Positions 1 through 7,984 of a stretch of DNA of 16,569 bases are shown one piece after another. Position 1 is the first letter of the stretch; every line of letters starts with the position of its first letter. The position numbers and the translations under genes are program-made. The notes under the pieces were generated by a model, which worked only from the letters and a program-made list of their open reading frames with translations, ran no database searches and was not told the DNA's origin. This DNA comes from an uncultured Methylococcaceae bacterium (GTDB lineage: Bacteria > Pseudomonadota > Gammaproteobacteria > Methylococcales > Methylomonadaceae): assembly GCA_903903765.1 (NCBI GenBank), contig CAIVAH010000014.1:1-16569 (forward strand), given 5' to 3'.

Positions 1-2
1 TA

Positions 3-95
3 CAAACTACTTACGGCAGAGTAACTCCAGCGGCTGCTCTGGTGGGAATGAGTAGAGCTACTTTCTGGCGTAAGCGTAAAATATATGGCGTATAA
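3..95 (+). CDS. C-terminal end of a Fis-type helix-turn-helix regulator (partial)
   Basis: The reading frame is open from the left edge and stops at TAA (93-95), giving about 30 residues that end in SRATFWRKRKIYGV. The pattern (T)PAAALVGMSRATFWRKRKxYG matches the C-terminal Fis-type helix-turn-helix of sigma-54-dependent activators and related regulators, where the usual form is AAxxLGISRTTLWRKLKxYGI. The domain would bind DNA as a dimer. The N-terminal part, including any AAA+ or receiver domain, lies outside the window, so the exact class cannot be given. A stand-alone short Fis-like protein is also possible. The gene converges on the helicase gene to its right with a gap of about 40 bases and no visible terminator. 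Confidence 0.6.
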   Translation, partial: QTTYGRVTPAAALVGMSRATFWRKRKIYGV

Positions 96-136
96 CGCTA
101 TGTGTTTAGAGTTAGTGTGTATTTTTCAGGCGGTGA

Positions 137-1492
137 CTATTTATCTGTATTAGGAGCTTGATTGCTAGTTGATTCAGTCGTTTTTTGAGTCGCTGGCGTT
201 CTGCGTTTACCAATGTTCTTTTTGTCTCTGAGTCTTACTTTTACTTTTTCTGTGGTATCTTTTTTCTTAGTTTCTTTTTTCTTAACGCCAGCCGCTTTGC
301 CTGATGATTTGAGCTTTTTAGGGCCTTTATAGTGACCTTCAAGTTCTTTAATAGTCCGACGCTTAAAAGATTGTTTTAAGAAGCGTTCAATACCCGACAT
401 TAAATTCCATTCAGTGCTTTTAACCAACATAACGGTAACACCTAAAGCATCAACTCGACCGGTTCTGCCGATACGATGAATATAGTTAATACCGTTTCTT
501 GGTACATCAAAGTTAATCACTAAATTGATGCCTTCAATATCTAAGCCTCTAGCGGCTAAATCTGTGGCGATCATGACATTAACGCTACCGCTACGGTAAA
601 GTTCCATCATACGGTTACGATCTTTCTGGTCCATCTCGCCGTGTAATACTCCTACACGTAATTTTTGGCCACGTAACGGGCCGCGTAAGGCATCTGCTTG
701 TACACGACTGTTAGTAAAAATTAAGGCTTTGTCATATTTATCATTGAGTAGTAACCACGCTAATATTTTTTGTTTATGGTCAATATCATCCGCAACAATA
801 ATTTGTTGCTCAATATTGCGATGTCCGTCATGTAGCGTATTAAGTGCAACTATCTCATGGTTAGTGAGTAGTTTGTCAGCCATTTTAATAACGCCAAAAT
901 GGGTTAGGGTAGCTGAGAATAATAAGGTTTGTCTTTGGGCATTACAGCGATTAGCAATTGATAAAACATCTTCACTAAAGCCCATATCTAACATGCGATC
1001 CGCTTCATCTAAGATGAGGGTTTCTAGACGCGTAAAGTTAGGGGTTTGTTGTTCTATTAGTTCCAGTAATCGACCTGGGGTAGCAATCACGATTTCGGTG
1101 TTTCTGCGTAACATATTTTGTTGCAGTCTAAAATCGTCACCGCCCGTAATAATACCGACTCTAAGTTCTGTAAATTGAATGAGCTGTTGGCATTGATTAA
1201 AGATTTGTTGAGCAAGTTCACGTGTTGGAGCCAGAATTAAAGCGCGGGTGCCAATGGCATCTGTGTGTACGCTTAATAAATTTTGAATCGTGGGTAATAA
1301 AAACGCCGCAGTTTTACCACTTCCTGTCTCAGCGCTAACTAATAAATCTTTATACTCTAATGCAAGTGGTATGGCCTTTGTTTGAACAGGCGTGGGTGAG
1401 GTATACCCCATTTTATGAATTGCTTTAACTAATGGCTCTGCTAAAGTGAATGTTAAAAATGAGGGGAGACTTTCTGATGTGGTTTCTGGCAT
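137..1492 (-). CDS. srmB: ATP-dependent DEAD-box RNA helicase, SrmB-like
   Basis: This protein unwinds RNA using ATP; SrmB-type members help early 50S ribosome assembly. Counting from the ATG at 1492 (451 aa), the sequence shows the Q motif (TPVQ, about 34-37), Walker A AETGSGKT (54-61), PTRELAQQ (89-96), ATPGR (137-141), DEAD (162-165), SAT (193-195), ARGLD (314-318) and HRIGRTGR (339-346). The C-terminal tail is basic and holds RDKKNIGKRR (422-431), which closely matches the tail of E. coli SrmB; that is why I prefer SrmB over RhlE. The frame is open up to an ATG at 1573, but the 27 extra residues (MIPATQKNY...) do not look like any helicase N-terminus, while MPETTSESLPSF leads straight into the fold. 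Neither start has a strong ribosome binding site. Confidence 0.88.
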   Translation of the reverse strand: MPETTSESLPSFLTFTLAEPLVKAIHKMGYTSPTPVQTKAIPLALEYKDLLVSAETGSGKTAAFLLPTIQNLLSVHTDAIGTRALILAPTRELAQQIFNQCQQLIQFTELRVGIITGGDDFRLQQNMLRRNTEIVIATPGRLLELIEQQTPNFTRLETLILDEADRMLDMGFSEDVLSIANRCNAQRQTLLFSATLTHFGVIKMADKLLTNHEIVALNTLHDGHRNIEQQIIVADDIDHKQKILAWLLLNDKYDKALIFTNSRVQADALRGPLRGQKLRVGVLHGEMDQKDRNRMMELYRSGSVNVMIATDLAARGLDIEGINLVINFDVPRNGINYIHRIGRTGRVDALGVTVMLVKSTEWNLMSGIERFLKQSFKRRTIKELEGHYKGPKKLKSSGKAAGVKKKETKKKDTTEKVKVRLRDKKNIGKRRTPATQKTTESTSNQAPNTDK

Positions 1493-1648
1493 GATTCTAA
1501 AGAGTATATCCGCACAATGACGGATTAAATATATAATTGCAATATTATAATTCTTTTGCGTAGCGGGTATCATTTAATCTGTGTGTTTTGCTATTCAAAA
1601 TATAGATGTTAAGCTGAGTTCTTTATTTTTATAATTTAAAGGTGAAAA

Positions 1649-2313
1649 ATGATACCTATTAGAGATACGGCACCCTGTAATTCAACTCCTTATATTACTT
1701 GGTTTATCATGGCGATTTGTATCGGTGTTTTTATCGGTATGAAATTGATGCCAGATCAATTGGCTATCAGTTTATTAAATAAGTATGGCATGGTACCGGC
1801 GCGGTATTCTGGCGTATCAGTTAATTTACCGTTTGATGGTTATTTATCATTTATCACTAATCTATTTTTACACGCAACATGGATACATTTAGTGGTAAAT
1901 ATGTGGTTTATGTGGATATTTGCCGATAATATTGAAGATAGAATGGGGCATTTTCCATTTTTATTATTTTATTTAATCTGTGGAGTTTTCGCGACACTAT
2001 TACAATGGTATTTTGATCCAACGCTTGATATCCCTGTTATTGGTGCATCGGGTGCAATCGCTGCAGTGTTAGCTGCTTATTTCTTTTTGTATCCATTGGA
2101 GCGGGTCGTGGTATTTTTCCCTCCGCTACTTTTTCATGTACCGGCGATTGCATTTTTAGGTTGTGGGTTTTATTACAATTACATAATGCTACAACGGCAA
2201 TAATATTTGAAGATACTCCTATTACAGTGGCTTGGTGGGCGCATTTAGGTGGTTTTTTAACAGGTGGGGCGCTATATCGTCTGTTTATTAAGAAGAAAAT
2301 TGAAGTATTTTGA
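1649..2313 (+). pseudogene. Rhomboid-family intramembrane serine protease, split by a frameshift
   Basis: The first frame (1649-2203, 184 aa) starts after a good Shine-Dalgarno (AAAGGTG, 1638-1644). It carries rhomboid hallmarks: several membrane helices, HATWIHLVVNMWFMWIF with the HxxxN pattern (76-92), and GASG with the catalytic Ser134 (132-135). At residue 171 it drifts into GCGFYYNYIMLQRQ and stops. Read one frame over from 2161 to the TGA at 2311-2313, the sequence continues the family: LWVLLQLHNATTA, then WWAHLGGFLTG with the catalytic histidine. One base, probably a T of an original GGTTTGTGG, is missing near 2159-2162. As it stands, the first frame makes a protein without the histidine and last helix, which should be inactive. 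The rest is well conserved, so either the break is recent or it is a sequencing indel. Confidence 0.88.
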
Positions 2314-2373
2314 TGTCTTTAAGGTATAATTTCAAACTCAAAAAGTCGCGCTGTTTAGCAAGATTAAATGGGG

Positions 2374-2409
2374 TCAGTAACTGTTACTGATTTAAAAGCC
2401 TCTTATAGT
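2374..2409 (+). promoter_or_regulatory. Palindrome with a possible downstream -10 element
   Basis: A 17-base near-palindrome, TCAGTAAC-T-GTTACTGA (2374-2390), has perfect 8-base arms around one central base. TATAGT (2404-2409) is a five-of-six match to a sigma70 -10 box, placed so that transcription would start near 2416, just before the membrane-protein gene at 2432. The palindrome would then cover the -35 region, which is itself poor, as expected for an operator or activator site. The bases just before it (AAATGGGGTCAG) resemble dispersed GGGGTCAG-type elements in some proteobacteria, so a repeat remnant is an alternative. Confidence 0.35.
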
Positions 2410-2431
2410 TATTAGGATATTGAAAGTATTT

Positions 2432-2758
2432 ATGAAAAAAGTTAATGTTGCGTTAGTTAGACTTCTTCAGTTTGTGGTTTTTGTAGTATTTACATTCACA
2501 GTAATCGTTTATTTTGGTGCTATGGTTTTATTGCCACTCGACGCCATTGCTCTATTAATAAAATTATTAGCCGTTATTGGTTTACATGGTTTTATAGGTG
2601 CTTTGATTGCTATTCCGGTTGTTGGTTATTTATGTTTAATCATTTATAAAACACCAGGATTATGCAAAATGATTGTTGATAATGGTATTGAGCTTGTTAA
2701 GACAGGTAAATCAAAAGTAGATGCTTTTAACGAAATAATTGCCACTGTAAACGCGTAA
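2432..2758 (+). CDS. Small two-helix membrane protein of unknown function
   Basis: I do not recognise this family. From the ATG at 2432 the product is 108 aa. Two strongly hydrophobic segments are visible, about residues 9-35 and 48-72, separated by a short PLDAIALLIK linker. A soluble, mildly charged C-terminal tail (about 73-108) follows, ending in KVDAFNEIIATVNA. No catalytic motif, lipobox or signal peptidase site is seen, and an inner-membrane location is likely. A TTG at 2420 would add MKVF, but it sits only 3 bases after AGG, whereas the ATG has GAAAG five bases upstream, so I chose the ATG. The gene stands alone: the broken rhomboid lies before it and a strong terminator right after it. 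Confidence 0.7.
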   Translation: MKKVNVALVRLLQFVVFVVFTFTVIVYFGAMVLLPLDAIALLIKLLAVIGLHGFIGALIAIPVVGYLCLIIYKTPGLCKMIVDNGIELVKTGKSKVDAFNEIIATVNA

Positions 2759-2778
2759 TATAATAAGATTTAAGAACA

Positions 2779-2809
2779 GGGTCTGTATTTTTTACAGACC
2801 CTTTTTTTT
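2779..2809 (+). terminator. Rho-independent terminator
   Basis: A perfect 9-base stem GGGTCTGTA (2779-2787) / TACAGACCC (2793-2801) encloses a five-T loop and is followed by eight T (2802-2809). It sits 20 bases after the stop of the small membrane-protein gene. On the minus strand the stem lacks a good U-tract, so it serves mainly plus-strand transcription. Confidence 0.92.
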
Positions 2810-2834
2810 GCCCATTAAGTTGATAGTTTGCTTT

Positions 2835-3494
2835 TTAGTCTTTGAATACGTTATTAATAAACTCTGCAATATCTTTTATTTCATCTGCACATACGGAATG
2901 TTCCATTAAATAGTCGTGCCACTCAATTTGATGGTTTGATGTGTGCAGACTATTAAAAACGGCTTTGCCTGATTCAATATCAACAATAGAATCTAGTATG
3001 CCATGAGCCATAAATATAGGTGTGCTTTTCGGACTTGTATCAAGCTCGTTGATCGTTGGAAAATAGGTTGAAAGAGCAACAATTCCGGCTAGATTTTGGG
3101 TAAAGTTAAGTCCAGCATGTAGGGCGATTACCCCGCCTTGTGAAAAACCGGCTAATAAAATGTGTTCTGCTGGAATGCCTTTTTTTATTTCTTGATCAAT
3201 CAAGGTAGAAATTAATCGAGCTGACTCATGAATGCCATTAACATCAACTTTTCGTTCTAAAGACCTTTCTAATATATCGTACCAAGCCCTCATTTTTAAA
3301 CCACCATTAATAGTGACCGCTTGGATAGGTGCGTTAGGAAAAATAAAATGAATATGGTCTTGGACGTTTAGGTGGAGTTCTGGAGCAATACCTTCGAAGT
3401 CATGCCCATCTGCCCCTAAACCATGCATCCAGATAATAGTGTATTGATGAGTAGCTTTTGGGATGATTTCAATTGCGTCTATATGTGTTTGCAT
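2835..3494 (-). CDS. Carboxylesterase / acyl-protein thioesterase-like alpha/beta hydrolase
   Basis: This is a 219-aa cytoplasmic serine hydrolase of the phospholipase/carboxylesterase (APT1-like, Abhydrolase_2) family, which cleaves short carboxylic or thioester bonds. The triad is readable: the nucleophile elbow GFSQGG (116-121, Ser118), the acid in MAHGILDSIVD (Asp168), and His199 in YLMEHSVCADEI. HGLGADGHDFE (24-34) supplies the oxyanion-hole region typical of the family, and RAWYDI (69-74) is another family mark. The usual D-P-V-V-P after the acid is D-S-I-V-D here, a mild departure. The physiological substrate cannot be told from sequence. The gene is divergent from trmL across 129 bases in which I see no confident promoter, and it converges on the membrane-protein gene. 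Confidence 0.88.
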   Translation of the reverse strand: MQTHIDAIEIIPKATHQYTIIWMHGLGADGHDFEGIAPELHLNVQDHIHFIFPNAPIQAVTINGGLKMRAWYDILERSLERKVDVNGIHESARLISTLIDQEIKKGIPAEHILLAGFSQGGVIALHAGLNFTQNLAGIVALSTYFPTINELDTSPKSTPIFMAHGILDSIVDIESGKAVFNSLHTSNHQIEWHDYLMEHSVCADEIKDIAEFINNVFKD

Positions 3495-3623
3495 AATATT
3501 AATTAAATTAAAGAGAATTACGGTTAGTATTCTATAAAACTATTTACGAAAATTTATCATACTATACGTGCAGGGTGTTGATGTTAATTAAAGATTATAA
3601 AATTTAATAGGTGTTGGTTAACT

Positions 3624-4097
3624 ATGTTTCATGTTGTTTTATTTGAGCCCGAAATTCCCGCTAATACTGGGAATATTATAAGATTATGTGCAAATGCTGG
3701 TGCGCAGTTGCATTTGATAGAACCGTTAGGGTTTGAATTAGATGATAAAAAATTGCGTAGGGCAGGGCTTGATTATCATGAATGGGTTGCAGTTAAATTG
3801 CATGCTTCTTATGATGCCTTTATTGAAACTGAGAAACCTGAACGCCTGTTTGCTTTGACTACTAAAGGTCGTAGGATCGTGAGCGATGTTGATTTTGTTG
3901 ATGGAGATACCTTTATATTTGGTCCTGAAACAAGAGGTATCCCAGAAAATAGATTAAAACAGCTGGGAGATGAGTTTTGTTTGTATTTGCCTATGCAAGC
4001 AGATAGCCGAAGTTTAAATTTATCAAATACAGTCGCTATTGTTCTCTATGAGGCTTGGAGACAAGTTGATTTTGCTGGGGCTTTAATTAAGAGTTAA
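3624..4097 (+). CDS. trmL: tRNA (cytidine/uridine-34 2'-O)-methyltransferase TrmL
   Basis: TrmL methylates the 2'-OH of the wobble nucleotide 34 in tRNA-Leu isoacceptors using S-adenosylmethionine, in the cytoplasm. The product is 157 aa, the same length as E. coli TrmL (YibK), and is a minimal SPOUT enzyme. Visible marks are [18 protein letters not shown] (7-24, motif 1 region), the AdoMet-binding trefoil-knot loops FGPETRGIP (99-107) and [18 protein letters not shown] (122-139), and the LYEAWRQ end. The start ATG follows an AGGTG about 10 bases upstream. The next gene, a YheT-type hydrolase, starts about 20 bases after the stop, so the two are probably co-transcribed, although no functional link is known. 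Confidence 0.95.
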   Translation: MFHVVLFEPEIPANTGNIIRLCANAGAQLHLIEPLGFELDDKKLRRAGLDYHEWVAVKLHASYDAFIETEKPERLFALTTKGRRIVSDVDFVDGDTFIFGPETRGIPENRLKQLGDEFCLYLPMQADSRSLNLSNTVAIVLYEAWRQVDFAGALIKS

Positions 4098-4116
4098 ATT
4101 CGGTAGGGCTTTGTAC

Positions 4117-5148
4117 GTGAAAGACACAAACGTTAGATCATCATTTAAACCGGCGTGGTGGTTAAATAATGCGCATTTGCAGACAATTTATCCATCATTA
4201 TTTAGAGTCGTACCTTTGGTTAGTACCCGAAGAGAGCGATTGATTACACCCGATTTTGATTTTGTTGATATTGATTGGTGTGGCGATGCCCACCACCCCA
4301 TTATAATTTTATTACACGGCTTAACTGGCAGTTCAAGTTCTGGATATATTAAAGGTCTTCAGCGTCAATTAACGCTTGATGGCTTTAGAACCGCGGCATT
4401 AAATTTTCGTGGTTGTAGTGGAGAATTAAATCACCGCGCACAATGTTATCACTCAGGTGAAACCGCGGATTTAGATTTTTTGTATCTGACATTAAGGGCG
4501 CGAGAGCCAAATACGCCTATTGGCATGGTTGGGTTTTCGTTAGGCGGTAATGTTTTATTAAAATGGCTGGGCGAGTCTTCTAATAATAGGTCTTTTTTAT
4601 TTGCTGCAGTCGCTGTTTCAGTGCCTTTACAACTGGATATATGCGCTACTACATTAGATAAAGGTTTCGCTAAGTTGTATCGTTCTCGTTTGATTTCAGA
4701 GTTAAAACAGTTTATTACGGATAAAAAAGTGTATTTGGAATCAATCGGTCAAGTAGATGAGGCGAATAAAATTACTAGATTAGGTGATGTGTCTCAGATA
4801 AAGTCTTTTTGGGAATATGATGACCGAGTCGTAGCTAAATTACATGGATTCAATGATGCGCATGATTATTATCAGCAATCAAGTTCGCGGCGATTTTTAA
4901 AATTTATCAGGGTGCCAACTTTAGTCATTCAAGCCATAGATGATCCTTTTATGACGCCCGATGTTTTGCCTATTAATGAGCATTTATCTGATTTTGTAAG
5001 TCTTGAGGTGACTGAAAGCGGCGGGCATGTGGGGTTTGTTTCAGGTAATACACCTTTAAGGCCCATTTATTGGTTGGAGCAACGAATTCCTGAGTTTATT
5101 AAAGAAAGGTTATTAACCTGGCGGCCAAGTCATTTGACGGCCAGCTAG
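4117..5148 (+). CDS. yheT: YheT-family alpha/beta hydrolase
   Basis: This predicted hydrolase closely follows the E. coli YheT pattern; the family's substrate is not settled. The sequence shows the N-terminal NNAHLQTIYPSLFR, the HG oxyanion region (LLHGLTGSSSSGY), NFRGCSGELN and YHSGETADL (all family signatures), and the nucleophile elbow GFSLGGN. The acid is in AIDDPFMTP and the histidine in SGGHVGFVSG. Length is 343 aa from the GTG at 4117, which has TAGGG eight bases upstream; a TTG at 4111 is in frame but only two bases from that site, so it is less likely. The last 36 bases overlap the end of hinT on the other strand, and both C-termini look genuine. Confidence 0.9.
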   Translation: MKDTNVRSSFKPAWWLNNAHLQTIYPSLFRVVPLVSTRRERLITPDFDFVDIDWCGDAHHPIIILLHGLTGSSSSGYIKGLQRQLTLDGFRTAALNFRGCSGELNHRAQCYHSGETADLDFLYLTLRAREPNTPIGMVGFSLGGNVLLKWLGESSNNRSFLFAAVAVSVPLQLDICATTLDKGFAKLYRSRLISELKQFITDKKVYLESIGQVDEANKITRLGDVSQIKSFWEYDDRVVAKLHGFNDAHDYYQQSSSRRFLKFIRVPTLVIQAIDDPFMTPDVLPINEHLSDFVSLEVTESGGHVGFVSGNTPLRPIYWLEQRIPEFIKERLLTWRPSHLTAS

Positions 5149-5451
5149 TAAGTGTAAATGTAGATGATATACTTCCTGACCGCCTTTAGGGTTGCAGTTA
5201 AAGACCGTTCTATAGCCGTCTTCTGATACTTTATTGTTTTTAGCTATTTGAGTAGCTGTTTGTAATAAATGACCAGCAAGTTGAGTATCAGCCAAATCAT
5301 TTAATGTGCTGATATGGGTTTTTGGAATAATTAAAATATGTAAAGGCGCTTGAGGATTAATATCTTTAAAGGCGAGCACTGATTCATCTTCAAATACTAC
5401 CTCTGGTTTTATTTCACCTGCGACCATTTTGCAAAACAAGCAAATGTCCAT
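5113..5451 (-). CDS. hinT: Histidine-triad (HIT) nucleotide hydrolase, HinT-like
   Basis: This is a 112-aa cytoplasmic purine nucleoside phosphoramidase of the HinT branch, which hydrolyses AMP-lysine or AMP-NH2 type bonds. It has the N-terminal CLFCKMVAGEI (two Cys four apart, as in many HinT proteins), VFEDESVLAFKDINPQAPLHILIIPK, and the histidine triad HLHLHLL (His96, His98, His100), with His98 the expected nucleophile. The C-terminal AGRQMTWPPG is the family's normal end, so the 36-base tail-to-tail overlap with yheT is real rather than a mis-called stop. It starts nine bases after recR. Its ribosome binding site (AAGGA, seven bases from the ATG) overlaps the recR stop codon, which suggests translational coupling. 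Confidence 0.93.
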   Translation of the reverse strand: MDICLFCKMVAGEIKPEVVFEDESVLAFKDINPQAPLHILIIPKTHISTLNDLADTQLAGHLLQTATQIAKNNKVSEDGYRTVFNCNPKGGQEVYHLHLHLLAGRQMTWPPG

Positions 5452-5460
5452 TATTAATCC

Positions 5461-6057
5461 TTATAGTAATCTGCGTCCTTTAAACGCATGAGAAAGTGTG
5501 CTGCTATCAATAAATTCCAATTCTCCTCCCATAGGAACACCGTGAGCTAATCGACTTGCATTAATAGCGTATTTTTTAGCAATTTCACTGATAAAGTAGG
5601 CAGTCGCTTCACCTTCAACGGTTGAATTGGTGGCTAGAATGATTTCTTGGATTTCACCCTTAGCAAGACGTTGTTCAAGTTTATCTAGGCCGAGCTCATT
5701 GGGGCCAATGCCATCTATTGGTGATAATCTTCCATGAAGCACATAGTAATAACCTTTAAAGGCAGTCGCTTGTTCAATATGCCAGGCATCTGCAGGGTTT
5801 TCAACAATGCAGAGCAAGCTATTATTTCTAGATAGATCAGTACAAGTTTCACATAATGCTTGTTCTGTGAAGGTTCGACATTCTTGGCAATGGGTGATTT
5901 TTTCTAATGCGCTTAGTAGCGTTTCAGCCAGTAAACGCGCACCTTTCCTATCACGTTGTAATAAATGTAATGTGATACGTTGCGCTGATTTTGGGCCAAC
6001 ACTGGGTAGGCAACAAAAGTTTTGTATTAACTCTCCAAGTAGGCCGTTTTTGATCAT
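5461..6057 (-). CDS. recR: Recombination mediator protein RecR
   Basis: RecR works with RecF and RecO to load RecA on gapped single-stranded DNA. The product is 198 aa (family near 200). It shows an N-terminal helix-hairpin-helix region (LPSVGPKSAQRITLHLL, 17-33), a four-cysteine zinc finger (C57, C60, C69, C72), a Toprim domain beginning near LLCIVENPAD (81-90), and the C-terminal HGVPMGGELEFID. The start codon is separated from the ybaB stop by a single base (TAA-C-ATG) and has no clear Shine-Dalgarno of its own, so translation probably depends on coupling. The order dnaX-ybaB-recR is the classic one. Confidence 0.96.
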   Translation of the reverse strand: MIKNGLLGELIQNFCCLPSVGPKSAQRITLHLLQRDRKGARLLAETLLSALEKITHCQECRTFTEQALCETCTDLSRNNSLLCIVENPADAWHIEQATAFKGYYYVLHGRLSPIDGIGPNELGLDKLEQRLAKGEIQEIILATNSTVEGEATAYFISEIAKKYAINASRLAHGVPMGGELEFIDSSTLSHAFKGRRLL

Positions 6058-6058
6058 G

Positions 6059-6379
6059 TTAAAAAGGTAATTTAAAACCAGGAGGTAAGGGAATTCCAGA
6101 TGTTACATCTGACATTTTTTCTTTTTTCATTTTATTAACTTTATTGACAGCATCGTTAATAGCCGCTGCAATAAGATCTTCTAACATGTCTTTATCGTCT
6201 AGTAGAGTAGGGTCAACAGTTACTTTTCTGGCTTCGCGTTTTCCAGTCATTATAATGGATACAAGTCCTGCGCCTGACTCACCTTGAACTTGCATTAAAG
6301 CGAGTTCGTCTTGGGCGGTTTTTAGATCTTCTTGCATTTTTTGCGCTTGTTGCATTAGGTTGCCTAAAGCATTTTTCAT
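6059..6379 (-). CDS. ybaB: Nucleoid-associated protein YbaB/EbfC
   Basis: This is a 106-aa DNA-binding protein of the YbaB/EbfC family, a homodimeric nucleoid-associated factor. The N-terminal half is a long helix ([20 protein letters not shown]), followed by the conserved [25 protein letters not shown] core and a C-terminal helix with [13 protein letters not shown]. The [13 protein letters not shown] end is typical of proteobacterial members. Its start overlaps the dnaX stop by one base (TAATG). It has a good ribosome binding site (GAGGA, about seven bases upstream) inside the end of dnaX. Confidence 0.95.
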   Translation of the reverse strand: MKNALGNLMQQAQKMQEDLKTAQDELALMQVQGESGAGLVSIIMTGKREARKVTVDPTLLDDKDMLEDLIAAAINDAVNKVNKMKKEKMSDVTSGIPLPPGFKLPF

Positions 6380-7950
6380 TATTCTTCCTCTTTTGTAATG
6401 ACTGGTTCAGTGGTGCCGGGTAGGATTCGAGCGTCAAAGTGATCTTTTAAAGCCTGAATATTGGGGTCGTTATTAATGGCATCAACAGAAGCCTGTTGTT
6501 GGTTTTCCCGTTCTTTAATTAATTGTACTGCTGGTGTTTCTATAGTCGTTTTTGCTGATTTTATATTAAGTTTTAATTGGGGTGACCCAGTATATTTTCG
6601 TAAGGCGGTTTGTAAACCATCTTGTGCTTTGGCGCTGCTGATGTGGTTGGGGTTGATAATTAAAGTACAGTTATTATCATCAAGAGATTCCAGCACACAG
6701 TGACTCGCAAATTCTTTTGTCATACCAACTAGTTTCATAGCAGAAATCATAGATAACCAAGAAATATCCGTTTTAGTTTCTTTTTTTGCTGAGTCAGTAA
6801 ATTCCGGTATTGGTGTTGTGGGTGTTTTTTGAGCGAGCGGCCTTGATGTACTGATCTTTTGATCAAGTTTGGCAGGTTTAAAAGTTAACATTCGTAACAT
6901 AACCATTTCTAATCCACTACGCGGATCAGGTGCTAGGGCTAGGTCTTTTTGGCCCATAAGAGCAATTTGATAGAATAGTTGAATGTCTTCCGCTGATAAT
7001 TCGTTTGCTAATTTATCTATCAGTTCTTTATCAAAATTCTCATCTATAAAATTAGCAATATGTTGTGATAAAGCGGCGCGATGCAATACTTGTAAAATTT
7101 GCTGCAGAACATCATCGAAATTAGCTGATAAATTATCCAATTCTGCTATTTTGTTTATGATGGATGCAGCATCTTGGTTGATTAAACCTTGTAAAATATC
7201 ATCAATAGGTTGAATAGCAACGGTGCCTAGCATCGTGTTTACATCATTGCTTTGAACCGAACCATTTCCGTAGACTATGGCTTGGTCTAATAAGCTTAAA
7301 CCGTCTCGCATACTACCTTCTGCGGCGCGGGATAGTGATTTTAAGGCTGCGGGTTCATAATCTAATTTTTCTTGTTTTAGGATTAATTCCATTTGAGAAA
7401 AAATTTGACTAGGTGAAAGCTGTTTTAAATTGAATTGTAAGCAGCGCGATAAAATAGTGACTGGTATTTTTTGAGGATCTGTCGTTGCTAATAAAAATTT
7501 TACATGTGCAGGCGGTTCTTCAAGGGTCTTTAATAGTGCATTAAAACTATGCCCTGATAGCATGTGTACTTCATCGATGATATAGACTTTGTATTGGCCT
7601 TGATTAGGTGCGTATTGCACGTTATCAAGTAAATCTCGGGTGTCTTCTACTTTAGTTCGTGATGCGGCGTCAACTTCTATTAAATCTAAAAAACTACCGT
7701 CGTTAATTGCTATGCAACTTTCGCAAAGATCACATGGATTATTATCTTGAAGGTTTTCGCAATTTATCGCCTTAGCTAAAATTCTAGCTAGTGTGGTTTT
7801 GCCAACACCTCGGGTTCCGGTAAATAGATAGGCATGATGTAGTCTATTATGTTGTAATCCGTTAATTAAAGATTGAACAACATGTTCTTGGCCGACGACT
7901 TCTTTGAAATTGTGTGGACGCCACTTTCTGGCGAGAACCTGATAATTCAT
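6379..7950 (-). CDS. dnaX: DNA polymerase III subunits gamma/tau
   Basis: DnaX is the AAA+ clamp-loader subunit of the replicative polymerase. The full-length tau form is 523 aa. It shows Walker [10 protein letters not shown] (45-53), a four-cysteine zinc module (C64, C73, C76, C79), the Walker B region IIDEVHML (124-131), and the sensor/arginine-finger SRC (168-170). Domain III ends near residue 360. A linker of about 30 residues leads to the tau-only region (from about 395: [13 protein letters not shown]...), which should contact the polymerase alpha subunit. Tau is shorter than the 643-aa E. coli protein, mainly in the linker. At codons 388-390 an A7 run could produce a gamma form of about 392 aa (separate entry). 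No strong Shine-Dalgarno precedes the ATG. ffs lies 34 bases upstream. Confidence 0.97.
   Translation of the reverse strand: MNYQVLARKWRPHNFKEVVGQEHVVQSLINGLQHNRLHHAYLFTGTRGVGKTTLARILAKAINCENLQDNNPCDLCESCIAINDGSFLDLIEVDAASRTKVEDTRDLLDNVQYAPNQGQYKVYIIDEVHMLSGHSFNALLKTLEEPPAHVKFLLATTDPQKIPVTILSRCLQFNLKQLSPSQIFSQMELILKQEKLDYEPAALKSLSRAAEGSMRDGLSLLDQAIVYGNGSVQSNDVNTMLGTVAIQPIDDILQGLINQDAASIINKIAELDNLSANFDDVLQQILQVLHRAALSQHIANFIDENFDKELIDKLANELSAEDIQLFYQIALMGQKDLALAPDPRSGLEMVMLRMLTFKPAKLDQKISTSRPLAQKTPTTPIPEFTDSAKKETKTDISWLSMISAMKLVGMTKEFASHCVLESLDDNNCTLIINPNHISSAKAQDGLQTALRKYTGSPQLKLNIKSAKTTIETPAVQLIKERENQQQASVDAINNDPNIQALKDHFDARILPGTTEPVITKEEE
6773..6787 (-). other. dnaX: Predicted -1 frameshift site in dnaX, giving gamma
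   Basis: On the coding strand the codons read GCA AAA AAA GAA (codons 388-391), a heptamer A AAA AAA at 6787-6781 in the X XXY YYZ register used for -1 slippage. In the -1 frame the next codons are AGA, AAC and then TAA (6775-6773). A shifted ribosome would therefore end after Arg-Asn, giving a protein of about 392 residues that keeps clamp-loader domains I-III. E. coli uses A AAA AAG followed at once by a stop, so the layout is alike. I see no upstream Shine-Dalgarno or downstream stem-loop like those of E. coli, so efficiency is uncertain; RNA polymerase slippage on the A7 run is another route. Confidence 0.7.
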
Positions 7951-7984
7951 TGCAGGCTCGAATAATTAAGTTGCTTGATTGGGC

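Noticed and set aside
729..1178. Plus-strand open frame of 149 codons inside the helicase gene
   Set aside because: It is antisense to the conserved helicase core, rich in Ser/Cys/Ile in a way typical of shadow frames.
1493..1573. 27-residue N-terminal extension of the helicase
   Set aside because: No helicase-like sequence, no better ribosome binding site, and MPETTSESLPSF already gives a normal family start.
7951..7984. Terminator between ffs and dnaX
   Set aside because: No stable stem with a following T run can be found in these 34 bases.
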